Source: JAIPDZ01 sp034522175
Lineage (GTDB): Bacteria > Desulfobacterota > DSM-4660 > Desulfatiglandales > Desulfatiglandaceae
Length of the DNA stretch: 64,000 nucleotides
Reading direction: 5' to 3'
NCBI GenBank assembly: GCA_034522175.1
Contig: JAXHLQ010000001.1
Location: 4,340,001-4,404,000 of the forward strand
Shown here: positions 1 to 9,105 of the stretch, piece by piece
Position numbering within the stretch: position 1 is the first letter of the stretch
Layout: the number at the start of each line of letters is the position of its first letter
The notes under the pieces: model-generated
What the model saw: the letters and a program-made list of their open reading frames with translations, nothing else
Told to the model about the DNA's origin: nothing
Database searches by the model: none
Program-made: the position numbers and the translations under genes

Positions 1-175
1 TGGCCCCGATGATGGCAAACCCGATCATATTGGCTATATAGAGGAGATAGGCGCTGGCCACAAAAGGGAACACCATTAGAAAGACAAAGAAAAGCCCCAG
101 CCAAAACTTCACGAAAAGAGACTGGAAGATCTCTTCATCTTTTATGTAAGTCTCTTTAAAGTCTCCGCAGCGCAT
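1..175 (-). CDS. livM: Branched-chain amino acid ABC transporter permease LivM, N-terminal part (cut by window edge)
   Basis: The reverse strand opens with ATG at 175-173 and reads MRCGDFKETYIKDEEIF, then a strongly hydrophobic stretch (SLFVKFWLGLFFVFLMVFPF) typical of the first membrane helix of LivM permeases. The frame is still open at base 1, so only about 58 residues are present. It lies 82 bases downstream of livH on the same strand, the usual livHM order, so the two should form the membrane channel of one ABC importer for leucine-type amino acids or related short acids or amides. The identification rests on position and the N-terminal pattern. Confidence 0.75.
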   Translation of the reverse strand, partial: MRCGDFKETYIKDEEIFQSLFVKFWLGLFFVFLMVFPFVASAYLLYIANMIGFAIIGA

Positions 176-257
176 AAATGGTAAGCATTCTATTGCGGTT
201 TGTTATGGTTCCCACCAAAAAAAATCACCAATCATCAATCACCAATCATCAATCCTT

Positions 258-1142
258 TCACACCCGTTCAATAATTCTTTTCCCGAACAGCCCGTAGGGC
301 CGGATCATCAGAATAAAGACCAGAATGAAAAAGGGCGCCACGTTCTTGGCCCCGCCGCCGATTAAGGGATCGATATACAGACCGGTGAGGTTTTCGAGAA
401 TGCCGATGATAAAGCCCCCCAGGATGGCCCCGCCGATGCTGTCGAGCCCGCCAAGGATGATCACCGCCAATACCTTGAGTCCGATATCGCCCATATAGAC
501 GCTGATGCCGCTGATATTTCCGATCACAATGCCGCCGATGACAGAGGCCATGGCGCCGAAACACCAGGCCAGGGCAAAGACCCATCTCACGCTGATTCCC
601 ATGGAGAGTGCTGCCTGCTGGTCGCTGGCCACGGCCCGCATGGCCACCCCGGTCCGCGAAAATTTGAAGATCAGCAAAAAAATGGTCATCCCGATGATGG
701 CAAAGAAAAAGCCCCACCAGAGGCCGGAGGGAACAACGGCAAAATTGAGATTGAGGGGCTCAGGGGGGAAGATCTCAGGGAAATTCCGGAATGTCGGTGT
801 CCACACCATGTAGATCAGACCCTTGAGAATGACGCCCAGTCCGATGGTGACCATGATGGCCGAGATGATGGGTTCCCCGATGAGCGGCCTGAGAATCAGG
901 CGCTCAACCAGGATGCCGAGTACCACGGCGGCCGCGAGAGTCAAAATGAGAGAGAGGTAAAACGGTGCCTTTAACTGCGTCAGCGCCGTAAAGCAGACAA
1001 AGGCGCCCAGGGTCATGAATTCCCCCATGGCGAGGTTCAGCACGCTGGTGGCCTTGTAGATGAGCACAAAGCCCAGTGCGATGAGGCCGTACAGACCACC
1101 GGTGGCCAGGCCGGTCACAATAACCTGAATCAGAATCTCCAT
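258..1142 (-). CDS. livH: Branched-chain amino acid ABC transporter permease LivH
   Basis: 294 residues, the usual LivH length. It starts MEILIQVIVTGLATGGLYGL and carries the family hallmark GLYGLIALGFVLIYKATSVLNLAMGEFMTLGAF near the N-terminus (about residues 16-48), followed by about eight hydrophobic segments and the conserved GGLDSIGGAILGG loop near residue 232. It should be an inner-membrane permease that pairs with LivM downstream. It follows an acyl-CoA dehydrogenase gene by about 145 bases on the same strand, so an imported acid or amino acid may feed the acyl-CoA pathway (inference). No binding-protein or ATPase gene is inside the window. Confidence 0.93.
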   Translation of the reverse strand: MEILIQVIVTGLATGGLYGLIALGFVLIYKATSVLNLAMGEFMTLGAFVCFTALTQLKAPFYLSLILTLAAAVVLGILVERLILRPLIGEPIISAIMVTIGLGVILKGLIYMVWTPTFRNFPEIFPPEPLNLNFAVVPSGLWWGFFFAIIGMTIFLLIFKFSRTGVAMRAVASDQQAALSMGISVRWVFALAWCFGAMASVIGGIVIGNISGISVYMGDIGLKVLAVIILGGLDSIGGAILGGFIIGILENLTGLYIDPLIGGGAKNVAPFFILVFILMIRPYGLFGKRIIERV

Positions 1143-1286
1143 AACGCCTCCCTGGTTCCTTGAAATCGCTCGGATCCCACGACGTGTGGCCTCCGCAAAA
1201 GGCTTTCTGAATTCTGAGCTTTTAGCACCCGTAGACTATCGGTGTCAACTGTGTTGGTAACCCGGATTCAGGATTCCGCTTCAGGT

Positions 1287-2443
1287 TTAGAGCGTGCTGG
1301 CGATCACCACTTTCTGAATCTGGCTTGTCCCTTCATAAATCTGCGTGATCTTTGCATCCCGCATCATCCGCTCCACCGGGTATTCTTTGATATATCCGTA
1401 TCCGCCCAGGAGCTGAACCGCATCGGTGGTGACCTTGATAGCGGTTTCCCCGGCCAGCAATTTGGCCATGGCCGAGTATCGGATGGTCTCCGCGGAAAGC
1501 CGGTCCAGATTTTTCGGTACGCCTTCGAACACGGAAGCGGCCTTATAGGTCAATTGACGCGCAGCCTCTACCTGGGTGGTCATATCCGCCATCATCCACT
1601 GGAGGCCCTGAAAGGAGAAAATCGGTTTGCCGAACTGCGTCCTTTCTTTGGTGTAGGCGACCGCGTAATCCAAAGCGCCCTGGGCAATCCCCACGGCCTG
1701 GGCCGCCACCGGGACCCGCGTGAGGTCCAGCGTCTTCATGATGATGGGGAAGCCCTTTCCTTCACCGGCCAGCACATTTTCCGCCGGGACCTTGACGTCT
1801 TCAAGAATGATTTCCACGGTGGAGGAGGCCCGCACGCCCAGTTTGTTTTCGTGCTTGCCGATGGTGAATCCCGGCGTGTCCCGATCCACCACAAAGATGC
1901 TGGTCCCTTGATGTCCGGGGATGGTGGGGTCGGTCTTTGCCGCAATACAGACAATATTCGCCACATCGGCATGGGAGATGAACATTTTGGTCCCGTTGAG
2001 GATAAAGTGATCCCCGTCCCGGGTGGCCTTGGTCTTCAGACCCGACACATCGGACCCGGCATTGGGTTCGGTCAGCCCGAACGCCACGAGATGTTCGCCC
2101 GAGGTCAGTTTGGGGAAGTATTTGTCCTTCTGCGCATCACTGCCGGCCAGCATAATGGGCATGGCACCCAGTTCATGAACCAGCAGCACCACGGATGTGG
2201 AGGCGCAGACCTTGGCAATTTCTTCAATCACGAGGCACAGGGAAAAAAGCCCCATCTCGGATCCCCGTATTTTTCAGGAAAATCCGCACCAAACAGAGCA
2301 TTTTCCCTCAAGATTTCCACCATATCCCATGGGAATTTGGCCTCCTCATCCCGCTTTTCCGCCCCCGGCGCGATCTGCTCCCGGGCAATTCGTGACACCG
2401 TATCTTTGAGCATCTGCTGCTCTTCGCTCAGTTCGTATGACAT
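1287..2443 (-). CDS. Acyl-CoA dehydrogenase, frameshifted
   Basis: FAD-dependent acyl-CoA dehydrogenase split over two frames. The N-terminal piece starts at ATG 2443 behind an AAGGAG site and reads MSYELSEEQQMLKDTVSRIA to FPEKYGD. The C-terminal piece resumes as MGLFSLCLVIEEIAK. One additional G in the GGGG run near 2262 would give the continuous KYGGSEMGLFSLCLV expected for the family, for about 385 residues in all. Family motifs present are the FAD-binding FGLTEPNAGSDVSG and the C-terminal QLLGGYGYIKEYPVERMMRD and YEGTSQIQ. It likely oxidises a short or branched acyl-CoA, passing electrons to ETF. The strong conservation of both halves suggests a recent lesion or a sequencing error rather than a decayed gene. 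Confidence 0.9.
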
Positions 2444-2723
2444 GTGCGACTCCTTAAATGAAAGAATATGGATCAAAGGGCCAGGCCCTTTCTGTCCCAC
2501 GTGGGGAAAAATCTGCACTATTATTCTTTAAAACGGCCCTCTTGTCAATGCTCGTTGCCATTTTAGGCTCCCTCCACGCGCACGAACGGGATGGTAGTCC
2601 TTGACACCTCATGGTTGCTGATCTATCTTCGCCTCACCTTAAAAAGCCACCGCAGCCATACCGTGCGGTTTGAAAGGCCCAATGCATTAAAAGGCGTCCG
2701 TCGCTTTGGATGAAAGGAAATAG
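2444..2723. other. Divergent intergenic region
   Basis: About 280 bases between the start of the acyl-CoA dehydrogenase (minus) and the acyl-CoA synthetase (plus). Promoters for both must lie here, but no pair of -35/-10 hexamers stood out. No RNA gene or long repeat was seen. Confidence 0.4.
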
Positions 2724-4184
2724 ATGTTTAAATCAATTCAGGAAAGTCCGCTTTATGCGCTTGCCAATTCTGAAAGCATGGCGTTTTTCGGCGCGTCAAA
2801 TAATATTACATCCATGGGAACGAATTTGCTTATGTCCGTTCAGGCCATGGGTTTCGAGGGAAAAATATACCCGGTTCATCCCAAAGAAGACACGGTTCTG
2901 GGGACCAGGGCCTACCAGGATGTCAAGGACATTCCGGAAGTCCCGGATCTCGCCGTGGTTGTTCTCCCCACCCGGATCGTCAACGAGACCCTCGAGGCGT
3001 GCGGAACATTCGGGATTCGAAACGTCATTGTCGTCTCCGGTGGGTTCAAAGAGGTCGGGGGCGGAGGGGTGGCCCGGGAAAGGGTGCTGGTGGACATTGT
3101 CACGAAGTATGATATGTCCCTGTTGGGTCCCAACTGCCTCGGCGTGGCCAACCCCCACCACAAGCTCAACACGACCTTTATCCCATACGAAGGCCCCCCG
3201 GGATTTATCGGACTGGCCTCACAGAGCGGCAGCCTGATCACTCAGCTCTTCGATTATCTCGCGCGCCTGGGTCTCGGTTTCAGCACGGCCTTCAGCGTGG
3301 GGAACGAAGCCACCACGGATCTGGTGGATTGCATGGAATATCTCGGGGCCTGCCCGCACACCAAGGTGATCGCCCTGTACATCGAAGGGATCAAGCGGGG
3401 CCGGACCTTTATGGAGGCAGCCAGATCCATTGTGCCCCACAAGCCGATTGTGGCCTTTTACATCGGCGGTTCTGAGGCGGGTAAAAGGGCCGGATTCTCT
3501 CACACCGGTGCCATGGCCGGCCCGGATGGGCTGTATGACGGGTTGTTTCGCCAGAGCGGTATTATCCGGGCACGATCGGTCACGGAACTGTTCGATTTCT
3601 GCTGGCTCCTCGGTTCGGCCCGGATTCCTGAGGGACGGAAAGTGGTGATTCAAACTCATTCCGGAGGACCCGGTGCGGCGGCTGCCGATTCATGCGGCAG
3701 GGCAGGGCTTGATCTGCCCGGTCTTTCCCGGGCGACCCTGGACAAACTGGCCCCATTCGTCCCGGGAACCGGGAGCGTAAACAATCCTGTCGACCTGACA
3801 TTCAGCAAGAACCCACAGGATTTCTTCAGCCGTATTCCTGAAATACTTATCGAGGATGAGAACACCGATGTGCTGATGATCTATTTCCTCACCCCCTGGC
3901 AGGTGGTCCAGAGGGTAATGATACAGGCGGGGGTGTCTCCGGAGCAAGCTGTGAAAGAAGGTGAAAAAATCGTCGCGCAGCAGTGCGAGCAGATGGCGCG
4001 ATTAATGCGCGACCAGGACAAGCCCATTGTCGGTTTCAGCTTTCGCAGCCCCGAGGAACCGTCCATCAAGGGTCTGTTGAGTCGGGGTGTTCCCGTATTC
4101 CCGGGACCTGAGCGTGCGGCAAAGGCCATTCAAGCCCTGACGGCCTACGGTCGGATCAGAGAGCGATTCGGCTTAAATGGATAG
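2724..4184 (+). CDS. CoA-binding / NDP-forming acyl-CoA synthetase alpha-type protein
   Basis: 486 residues. It has a CoA-binding Rossmann domain (residues 15-150, with FFGASNN, VVVLP, and LLGPNCLGVANP at 134-144) followed by succinyl-CoA-ligase-like domains (SQSGSL at 166-171; SVGNEATTDL). FSHTGAMAG places a candidate phosphorylated His at residue 260. This is the alpha-subunit layout of ADP-forming acetyl/acyl-CoA synthetases, which make ATP from acyl-CoA plus ADP and Pi. The ATP-grasp beta part is not fused at the C-terminus and is not seen next door, so a partner is needed elsewhere or the protein is a paralogue with another role. It lies opposite an acyl-CoA dehydrogenase/liv operon, consistent with acyl-CoA metabolism. 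Confidence 0.85.
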   Translation: MFKSIQESPLYALANSESMAFFGASNNITSMGTNLLMSVQAMGFEGKIYPVHPKEDTVLGTRAYQDVKDIPEVPDLAVVVLPTRIVNETLEACGTFGIRNVIVVSGGFKEVGGGGVARERVLVDIVTKYDMSLLGPNCLGVANPHHKLNTTFIPYEGPPGFIGLASQSGSLITQLFDYLARLGLGFSTAFSVGNEATTDLVDCMEYLGACPHTKVIALYIEGIKRGRTFMEAARSIVPHKPIVAFYIGGSEAGKRAGFSHTGAMAGPDGLYDGLFRQSGIIRARSVTELFDFCWLLGSARIPEGRKVVIQTHSGGPGAAAADSCGRAGLDLPGLSRATLDKLAPFVPGTGSVNNPVDLTFSKNPQDFFSRIPEILIEDENTDVLMIYFLTPWQVVQRVMIQAGVSPEQAVKEGEKIVAQQCEQMARLMRDQDKPIVGFSFRSPEEPSIKGLLSRGVPVFPGPERAAKAIQALTAYGRIRERFGLNG

Positions 4185-4255
4185 ATCAGATGGGGGATCG
4201 GGTTGCCGCCCGTCTGAGAGCGCCTTGAAAATTGAACCGGTTACAAGACGATCGT

Positions 4256-4909
4256 TTAAGATTTCCAGCCGTGTACGCCCACCAGATTGACAAAACGGCA
4301 TCCGCCGAGGCTTTTCTCGGTGATGTGCCCTTTGTGCTTGGTCACCAAGATGAGCTCCTGGCTGAACCGGTTTCCGGTGGGGATGACCATCCGTCCGCCG
4401 ACTTTGAGCTGATCCAGAAGGGGTTGCGGAATTTTGGGTGAGCCGGCCGTGACCATGATCGCATCATAGGGCGCGTATTCCTCCCAGCCGAGCGTCCCGT
4501 CAAAGGCCTTGAACAGGATATTGTGGTAATTCAACTGGGCCAGCGTTTTGCGGGCCTTCACCATCAGGGACCGGATGCGCTCAACCGTATAGACCTTGTA
4601 GCTCAGTTCGGCCAGGATGGCGGTCTGATATCCGCATCCGGTGCCGATTTCGAGTACCTTCTCTTCGCCGTTCAGCGCGAGGGCCTCGGTCATCAAGGCG
4701 ACAATGTAGGGTTGGGAGATGGTCTGTTGATGGCCGATGGGCAGGGGATGATCGCTGTAGGCCTCGCCCACGAGGGCGTCCTCCACAAAGCGATCCCGGG
4801 GAACCTTTCCCATGGCCGTCAGCACGCGTTCATCCTTGATGCCGCGGGACACCAGCTGGGTGTTGACCATCTTTTCTCTGGCCAGGCGATAATCGATGTG
4901 CTGGGTCAT
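4256..4909 (-). CDS. pcm: Protein-L-isoaspartate O-methyltransferase
   Basis: 217 residues, the standard size. It repairs isoaspartyl residues in aged proteins with S-adenosylmethionine. It shows KMVNTQLVSRGIKDERVLTAMGKVPRDRFV at the N-terminus, the ISQPYIVALMTEAL substrate-site segment, and the SAM-binding motif VLEIGTGCGYQTAILAEL at about residues 84-101, followed by VTAGSPKIPQPLLDQLKVGGRMVIP. Its ATG overlaps the stop of the upstream acylase by four bases (ATGA), so the two are co-translated. The only unusual point is this pairing with an acylase; pcm is more often next to surE or rpoS. Confidence 0.95.
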   Translation of the reverse strand: MTQHIDYRLAREKMVNTQLVSRGIKDERVLTAMGKVPRDRFVEDALVGEAYSDHPLPIGHQQTISQPYIVALMTEALALNGEEKVLEIGTGCGYQTAILAELSYKVYTVERIRSLMVKARKTLAQLNYHNILFKAFDGTLGWEEYAPYDAIMVTAGSPKIPQPLLDQLKVGGRMVIPTGNRFSQELILVTKHKGHITEKSLGGCRFVNLVGVHGWKS

Positions 4910-7329
4910 GAAATGTCTCGAGAGCTTTTAAAACCGCCTGTCGCTATTCCGATGTCAGTGTGAGGATGCCCCGCTGGTGCGCTTCTGCATCCTTGCGATT
5001 GGGCCAGGCCGGGCTGGTAGCGTCCACTGAGATAGAGGGGGATCTGATCCCGGTAAAAGGGGCTCTTGAGTTGTCCGGACTCGCCCGTAGGCAGGACGTG
5101 AAGCGATCCGTCCATGTTTGAGAAATCCACGATCAGACGCATGGAGACCCCGTGATTGACGGTGTAGGGACTTTCAAAGGGATATTTTTTCTTGTTCACC
5201 GTGAGCGGGTTGCCGCTGACAGGAAAAGGGCCCAGGTTGAATATCAAATTAAGGGGTTTCTTTTTCCCGAGCACATGCTCATAGATAAGCGTGTGGATTT
5301 CCCCCCACTGCCATGCCGTCATGTCGTCTCCCAGGGCTTCATTCAACTCGGATAGGGTATCACGAACGCTCAGGGCGATCATATCGTCAAGGGTTTCCTT
5401 CTTGGCGGTGGTTACATCGTCGAACCAGGGAGAGTCGCCACTGATCACCATGGCGCTGATGGCCCGGGGAGGGAATACCGATGATTTCAGATATTCCATG
5501 AAAAGCTTCTCTTCCAGTTCGTCCTTGAAGGTATGTTCCATGAGCTGCCAATAGATCATCTCAAAGAGGCAGGCCCCGGGACTGGTTTTGTCCATGACAT
5601 AGTCCCAGCCGGAGAGAAGAGTTTTGACCTTCTCTCCTTCAGGTCCTGAGAACTGCCTTTCCAGCACCTCGATGATCTTCGGCGTCAACTTTGATGCCAG
5701 CGGGCAGTAGACGTCCATGTGCATCTGTTTAAAATCGTCCACGGAGAGCGTTTCCTTTTGGGTCAGAAGCTGCACGATGCGGGTGATCCGGTCCGTGGGT
5801 TCCCAGTACCGGCCGATCCGGTAAGGATAATCCTTGTCCGTGACCTTGTTGTTGGCCGTGGCAATGAAACCCGCCTCCGGATTGATCAAATGGGGCTTTT
5901 TCTCAAACGGCACATATCCCGCCCAGTCATATTCGCCGGTCCAGCCGGGAACCGGGAGGAGACCGTCGCTCTTGGTGCGAATCGGGATAAGGGTAGCGCA
6001 CCAGTAGCCGATGTTGCCCTTCGTGTCGGCAAACACGAAGTTTTGTCCGGGGGCTTCCCAGTACCTGAGGGCTTCGATGACCTGGCTCACATCTTCGGCT
6101 TTCATGAGGAGCGATCCGGCCCGAACCGGCTGGGCGGCATCGGTAAATGCCCACCGGGCGGATATGGGGCGCTGGGCCGCGTTATTCTTGCCATCGGTGA
6201 CGATGGGGCCGTGATGGGTCAGCAGAAATTCCACCTCAACGGGATCTTTGCCTTTCACGGCAATGGTTTCCTTTCGGACGGTCATGTCTGCCCAGTGGTC
6301 CCGGTTCCAGTATTGACGTGGATTGTCGGGGTTGATCTTCTCGATGTAAAAATCCACGTCATCCACCATGACATTGGTGATACCCCAGGCCACATGGCGG
6401 TTCTGCCCTATGGGGATACCGGGGATGCCCGTGGCCGCAAACCCGCAGACGTCGATGGTGGGGCAGACCAGGTGGACTTCCCACCAGAAGGAGGGGTTGG
6501 TCAGGGGGAGGTGGGTGTCGTTGGCCAGCATCGGTTTGCCGCTCTGGGATTTTTTCCCTGACACCACCCAGTTGTTACTGGCCCCGGCAGCCGGAGGCGC
6601 GATGAGGCCATCGATGGATTCGGACAGGTCCAGATCGGTGGATGCCATCAGTTTTCGGGAAATGGCTCCCTGTGGAATGATGAGGGGGGCGTCACCGGGC
6701 CATGGGGGAAAGGCGTCTTTGAACTGCGCCTCGCCAACCTTTTTGAGGACCTTCCCCGCCATCAGATCCACCCGCCATCCTGAACTGAGGGCCCAGGTGA
6801 TGACCTTGACCGCAGCAATGTAATCATTCGCCTGCCAGGGTTCCGGGGTGTAGCGAAGAATGGTGAACTCAATGGGGAGACGATCCATATGGTCGTTGAT
6901 ATAGGCATTGATGCCGTTCGTGAAGGCCGCGAACATGGGGACGTACTGGGGGGGCATGTCGCTGTTGATCCCGGCAGCGGTGAGCATGTGGAAGTATTTG
7001 TCCACCCTGACAAAATCTTCCCCAAAAATTTCCGCGAGCCGGCCCTGGCCCAGCCGGCGGGTGAATTCCATCTGCCACAGGCGGTCCTGGGCCATGGCGT
7101 AGCCGAACCCGAAGTAGAGATCTGTTTCGTCCTGGGCATAGATGTGGGGAACGCCGTAGGTGTCTCTAAGGATTTCCACGGGTTGATGAAGCCCCGGGAT
7201 CCGGATCTCACCTGATATCTGAGGGAGACACTTCTTGGCGGTGTATTGAAACCACAGATATGCGCCGCCCGCCCCTGCCCCGATGAGACAGAGCAGGATG
7301 GTACCGATGATCATTCCCCATTTCTTCAT
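4906..7329 (-). CDS. Penicillin acylase family Ntn hydrolase (S45 peptidase family)
   Basis: 807 residues, typical of the family. A single N-terminal hydrophobic segment (residues 6-27) is a signal peptide or anchor, so the enzyme acts in the periplasm. Self-cleavage should expose Ser251 in the motif GASNNWVVSG, which becomes the N-terminal nucleophile of the beta chain. The alpha chain holds LRDTYGVPHIYAQDETDLYFGFGYAMAQDRL, and the beta chain has LANDTHL and the WGITNVMVDDVDFY region. Substrates in the family include penicillins, acyl-homoserine lactones and other N-acyl amides; the actual one cannot be told. It forms an operon with pcm. Confidence 0.93.
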   Translation of the reverse strand: MKKWGMIIGTILLCLIGAGAGGAYLWFQYTAKKCLPQISGEIRIPGLHQPVEILRDTYGVPHIYAQDETDLYFGFGYAMAQDRLWQMEFTRRLGQGRLAEIFGEDFVRVDKYFHMLTAAGINSDMPPQYVPMFAAFTNGINAYINDHMDRLPIEFTILRYTPEPWQANDYIAAVKVITWALSSGWRVDLMAGKVLKKVGEAQFKDAFPPWPGDAPLIIPQGAISRKLMASTDLDLSESIDGLIAPPAAGASNNWVVSGKKSQSGKPMLANDTHLPLTNPSFWWEVHLVCPTIDVCGFAATGIPGIPIGQNRHVAWGITNVMVDDVDFYIEKINPDNPRQYWNRDHWADMTVRKETIAVKGKDPVEVEFLLTHHGPIVTDGKNNAAQRPISARWAFTDAAQPVRAGSLLMKAEDVSQVIEALRYWEAPGQNFVFADTKGNIGYWCATLIPIRTKSDGLLPVPGWTGEYDWAGYVPFEKKPHLINPEAGFIATANNKVTDKDYPYRIGRYWEPTDRITRIVQLLTQKETLSVDDFKQMHMDVYCPLASKLTPKIIEVLERQFSGPEGEKVKTLLSGWDYVMDKTSPGACLFEMIYWQLMEHTFKDELEEKLFMEYLKSSVFPPRAISAMVISGDSPWFDDVTTAKKETLDDMIALSVRDTLSELNEALGDDMTAWQWGEIHTLIYEHVLGKKKPLNLIFNLGPFPVSGNPLTVNKKKYPFESPYTVNHGVSMRLIVDFSNMDGSLHVLPTGESGQLKSPFYRDQIPLYLSGRYQPGLAQSQGCRSAPAGHPHTDIGIATGGFKSSRDIS

Positions 7330-7372
7330 GATGGCCCCTCCCTAAAGATTTCGTCTGTGGCTGAAACGAAAT

Positions 7373-7526
7373 TAGCCGCAGACCCACACGGACCTACACG
7401 GACAAAAAAGATAAAACCCCTAAAAAGTTCCTTATCTTTATTTTTCAAGGTCTGTGTCTGTCTGTGTGCGTCCGTGGCTGACATTGTTTTTTGCCACAGA
7501 CCCACACGGACTCACACGGACAAAAG
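7373..7526. repeat. Short inverted-repeat cluster, GCCACAGACCCACACGGAC type
   Basis: Three copies of a roughly 30-base unit lie here: forward at about 7375-7408, reverse at about 7446-7475, and forward again at 7492-7525. The core is ACAGACCCACACGGAC followed by YYACACGGACAAA. A fourth copy, reversed, lies at about 7931-7960 on the other side of the GxxExxY pseudogene. Copies one and two can fold into a hairpin with about 38 bases between arms; copies three and four bracket the pseudogene. Confidence 0.75.
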
Positions 7527-7543
7527 TCTTGGAAAAATGATTT

Positions 7544-7914
7544 TTAAAGCACAAAACGCTTTATTTCAGCCTTCGGGTATGTGAAATTTACCAAAAGACC
7601 GATCTTATATTCTGTGGCCTTTAGATAATTCAATATCTGGGCCTCATGTATTTTCTGCAATGAGTCGACGGCCTTGAGTTCCAGTATGACCTGGTTTTCA
7701 ACCAAAACATCTGCAAAGTATTCACCAACTATTTCAGCTTTATATTGAACGGTTATGGGCGCCTGGCACTCAACCTTGAGGCCCTGCTGTCGAAGCTCCA
7801 CCACCAGCGCCCGTTCGTACACTTTCTCGAGGAAGCCTGCCCCGAGCACCTTGTTAACCTCAAAGACACAAAGACAGCCCCTCGAATCTTGTAAGTCACT
7901 TCCTCAAGATCCAC
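7544..7914 (-). pseudogene. GxxExxY family protein, broken by an 8-bp tandem duplication
   Basis: The open part (7544-7849) reads LGAGFLEKVYERALVVELRQ and continues to YPKAEIKRFVL, the full core of the GxxExxY family (about 120 residues normally), whose function is unknown. The missing start is recognisable upstream: from GTG 7914 the frame reads VDLEEVTYKIRGAVF, then a direct repeat of eight bases (caaagaca twice, 7861-7876 on the plus strand) shifts the frame, and the reading resumes as EVNKVLGAGF. Removing one repeat copy restores a continuous GAVFEVNKVLGAGF. Translation could still begin at the internal GTG at 7849, but that product lacks the N-terminal helix. The gene is bracketed by inverted repeats, so it may be a small mobile cassette (inference). 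Confidence 0.8.
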
Positions 7915-7968
7915 GGCTTTTTTCTTTCAATGTCTGTGTTCGTCTGTGTGTGTCCGTGGTTGATAGGT

Positions 7969-9105
7969 CTATTTCTCTTTGGCGGCGCCCGGCAACTCCT
8001 TATTCACTTTACAGGTGAGCGGGATCCCTTTTCCAAGGGATTTGAAACAGGCCATGCATTCCTGGCAGGGGATGATGTCGTCGCCCTTCCCGGAGAGGAT
8101 CTTCCCTGCCGAGTCCGGGTCCGCGATCATCTGGCGGCCGACGGCCACCATGTCCATCATGCCATTCGCCACCGCACGGGTCGCTGTGTCTTCATCGCCC
8201 ATTTTCCCCACCCCGATGACGGGAAGTCCGGTTCGATCCTTAATCTGTTTCACCCGGTTCATATTGGCGCCGAAGGCTTCGTCCTTTGGAAATGCCGAGG
8301 CCGGCGCCAAAAGGGCCTTCCCATCCACCTCCCGCCAGGATCCCTGGGAGATGAGCGACACATTCAAGGCATCAACACCCGCGTTTTTCAGCAGTTGGCT
8401 GATCTCAAGCGCATCTCTCAGAGGCTGTCCCCCGTCCACATATTCCACGGCATTGAGACGAAAGAGGACCGGATAGGCTTTCCCCACCTTTTCCCGCACG
8501 GCGTCGATTACTTCCAATGCGAATGTGGCTCTGGCGCGCGCATCTCCGCCGTAGCGGTCGGTTCGCCGGTTGGTGAGGGGCGAGAGGAACTGGCTGATGA
8601 GGTAGAGATGGGCGCCGTGTATTTCCACCCCGTCAAACCCGGCGTCTCTGGCGCGAACCGCGGCACTGGCAAAATCGGCCACCATGGTATCGATCTGTTC
8701 CTGGCTCATGGGCATGGGTTCCACATCGGGCCTGAAGGCAAATGCGGATGGGGATGCCCCCTGCATATCCCCGCCTGATGGAAAGCACCGGGCGCCGGCG
8801 TGATTGATCTGGACCACAGCCGCGGCTCCGGATGATTGGATGGCATCGGCGAGGCGCGTCATGCCGGAGATATGGTCGTCGTCCCACAACCCCAGACTGC
8901 CGGCAACAATGCGGCCGTCTTCTCGAACCGATGCGGCCTCCACAATCACCAGGCCCACGTCCTTCGCCCGTTTGGTGTAAAACGCGATAACGTTATCCGT
9001 GACATGTCCATCAGGGCTGCCGTAATTGGTTGTCAGGGGCGGAAGTACCATCCGGTTTTGTATCTGCATGCCGTTGATGGTGAGTGAATCCTTCAGTTTG
9101 GTCAT
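7969..9105 (-). CDS. NADH:flavin oxidoreductase, old yellow enzyme family
   Basis: 378 residues: an FMN-binding TIM barrel with no fused NAD domain. N-terminal NRMVLPPLTTNYGSPDGHVTD is the FMN strand of the family. The active-site region has VVQINHAGAR, the HGAHLYLISQFLSPLTNRRTDRYGG block (about residues 159-186) and GVGKMGDEDTATRAVANG near the phosphate site. Unusually for a single-domain member, the C-terminus holds a Cys motif, C347-x2-C350-x2-C353-x11-C365, like the 4Fe-4S site of 2,4-dienoyl-CoA reductase. The missing third domain may be supplied by another protein. It probably reduces an activated alkene or enoyl compound, substrate unknown. Confidence 0.9.
   Translation of the reverse strand: MTKLKDSLTINGMQIQNRMVLPPLTTNYGSPDGHVTDNVIAFYTKRAKDVGLVIVEAASVREDGRIVAGSLGLWDDDHISGMTRLADAIQSSGAAAVVQINHAGARCFPSGGDMQGASPSAFAFRPDVEPMPMSQEQIDTMVADFASAAVRARDAGFDGVEIHGAHLYLISQFLSPLTNRRTDRYGGDARARATFALEVIDAVREKVGKAYPVLFRLNAVEYVDGGQPLRDALEISQLLKNAGVDALNVSLISQGSWREVDGKALLAPASAFPKDEAFGANMNRVKQIKDRTGLPVIGVGKMGDEDTATRAVANGMMDMVAVGRQMIADPDSAGKILSGKGDDIIPCQECMACFKSLGKGIPLTCKVNKELPGAAKEK

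Noticed and set aside
1242..2531. A 429-codon open frame on the plus strand
   Set aside because: It is the shadow of the acyl-CoA dehydrogenase on the other strand; its residues are a His/Gly-rich mix with no family pattern, and the opposite frames have all the conserved motifs.
7373..7526. Closely spaced 30-base repeats that look a little like a CRISPR array
   Set aside because: The copies alternate in orientation, spacing is uneven, and there are no cas genes; they behave as inverted repeats.
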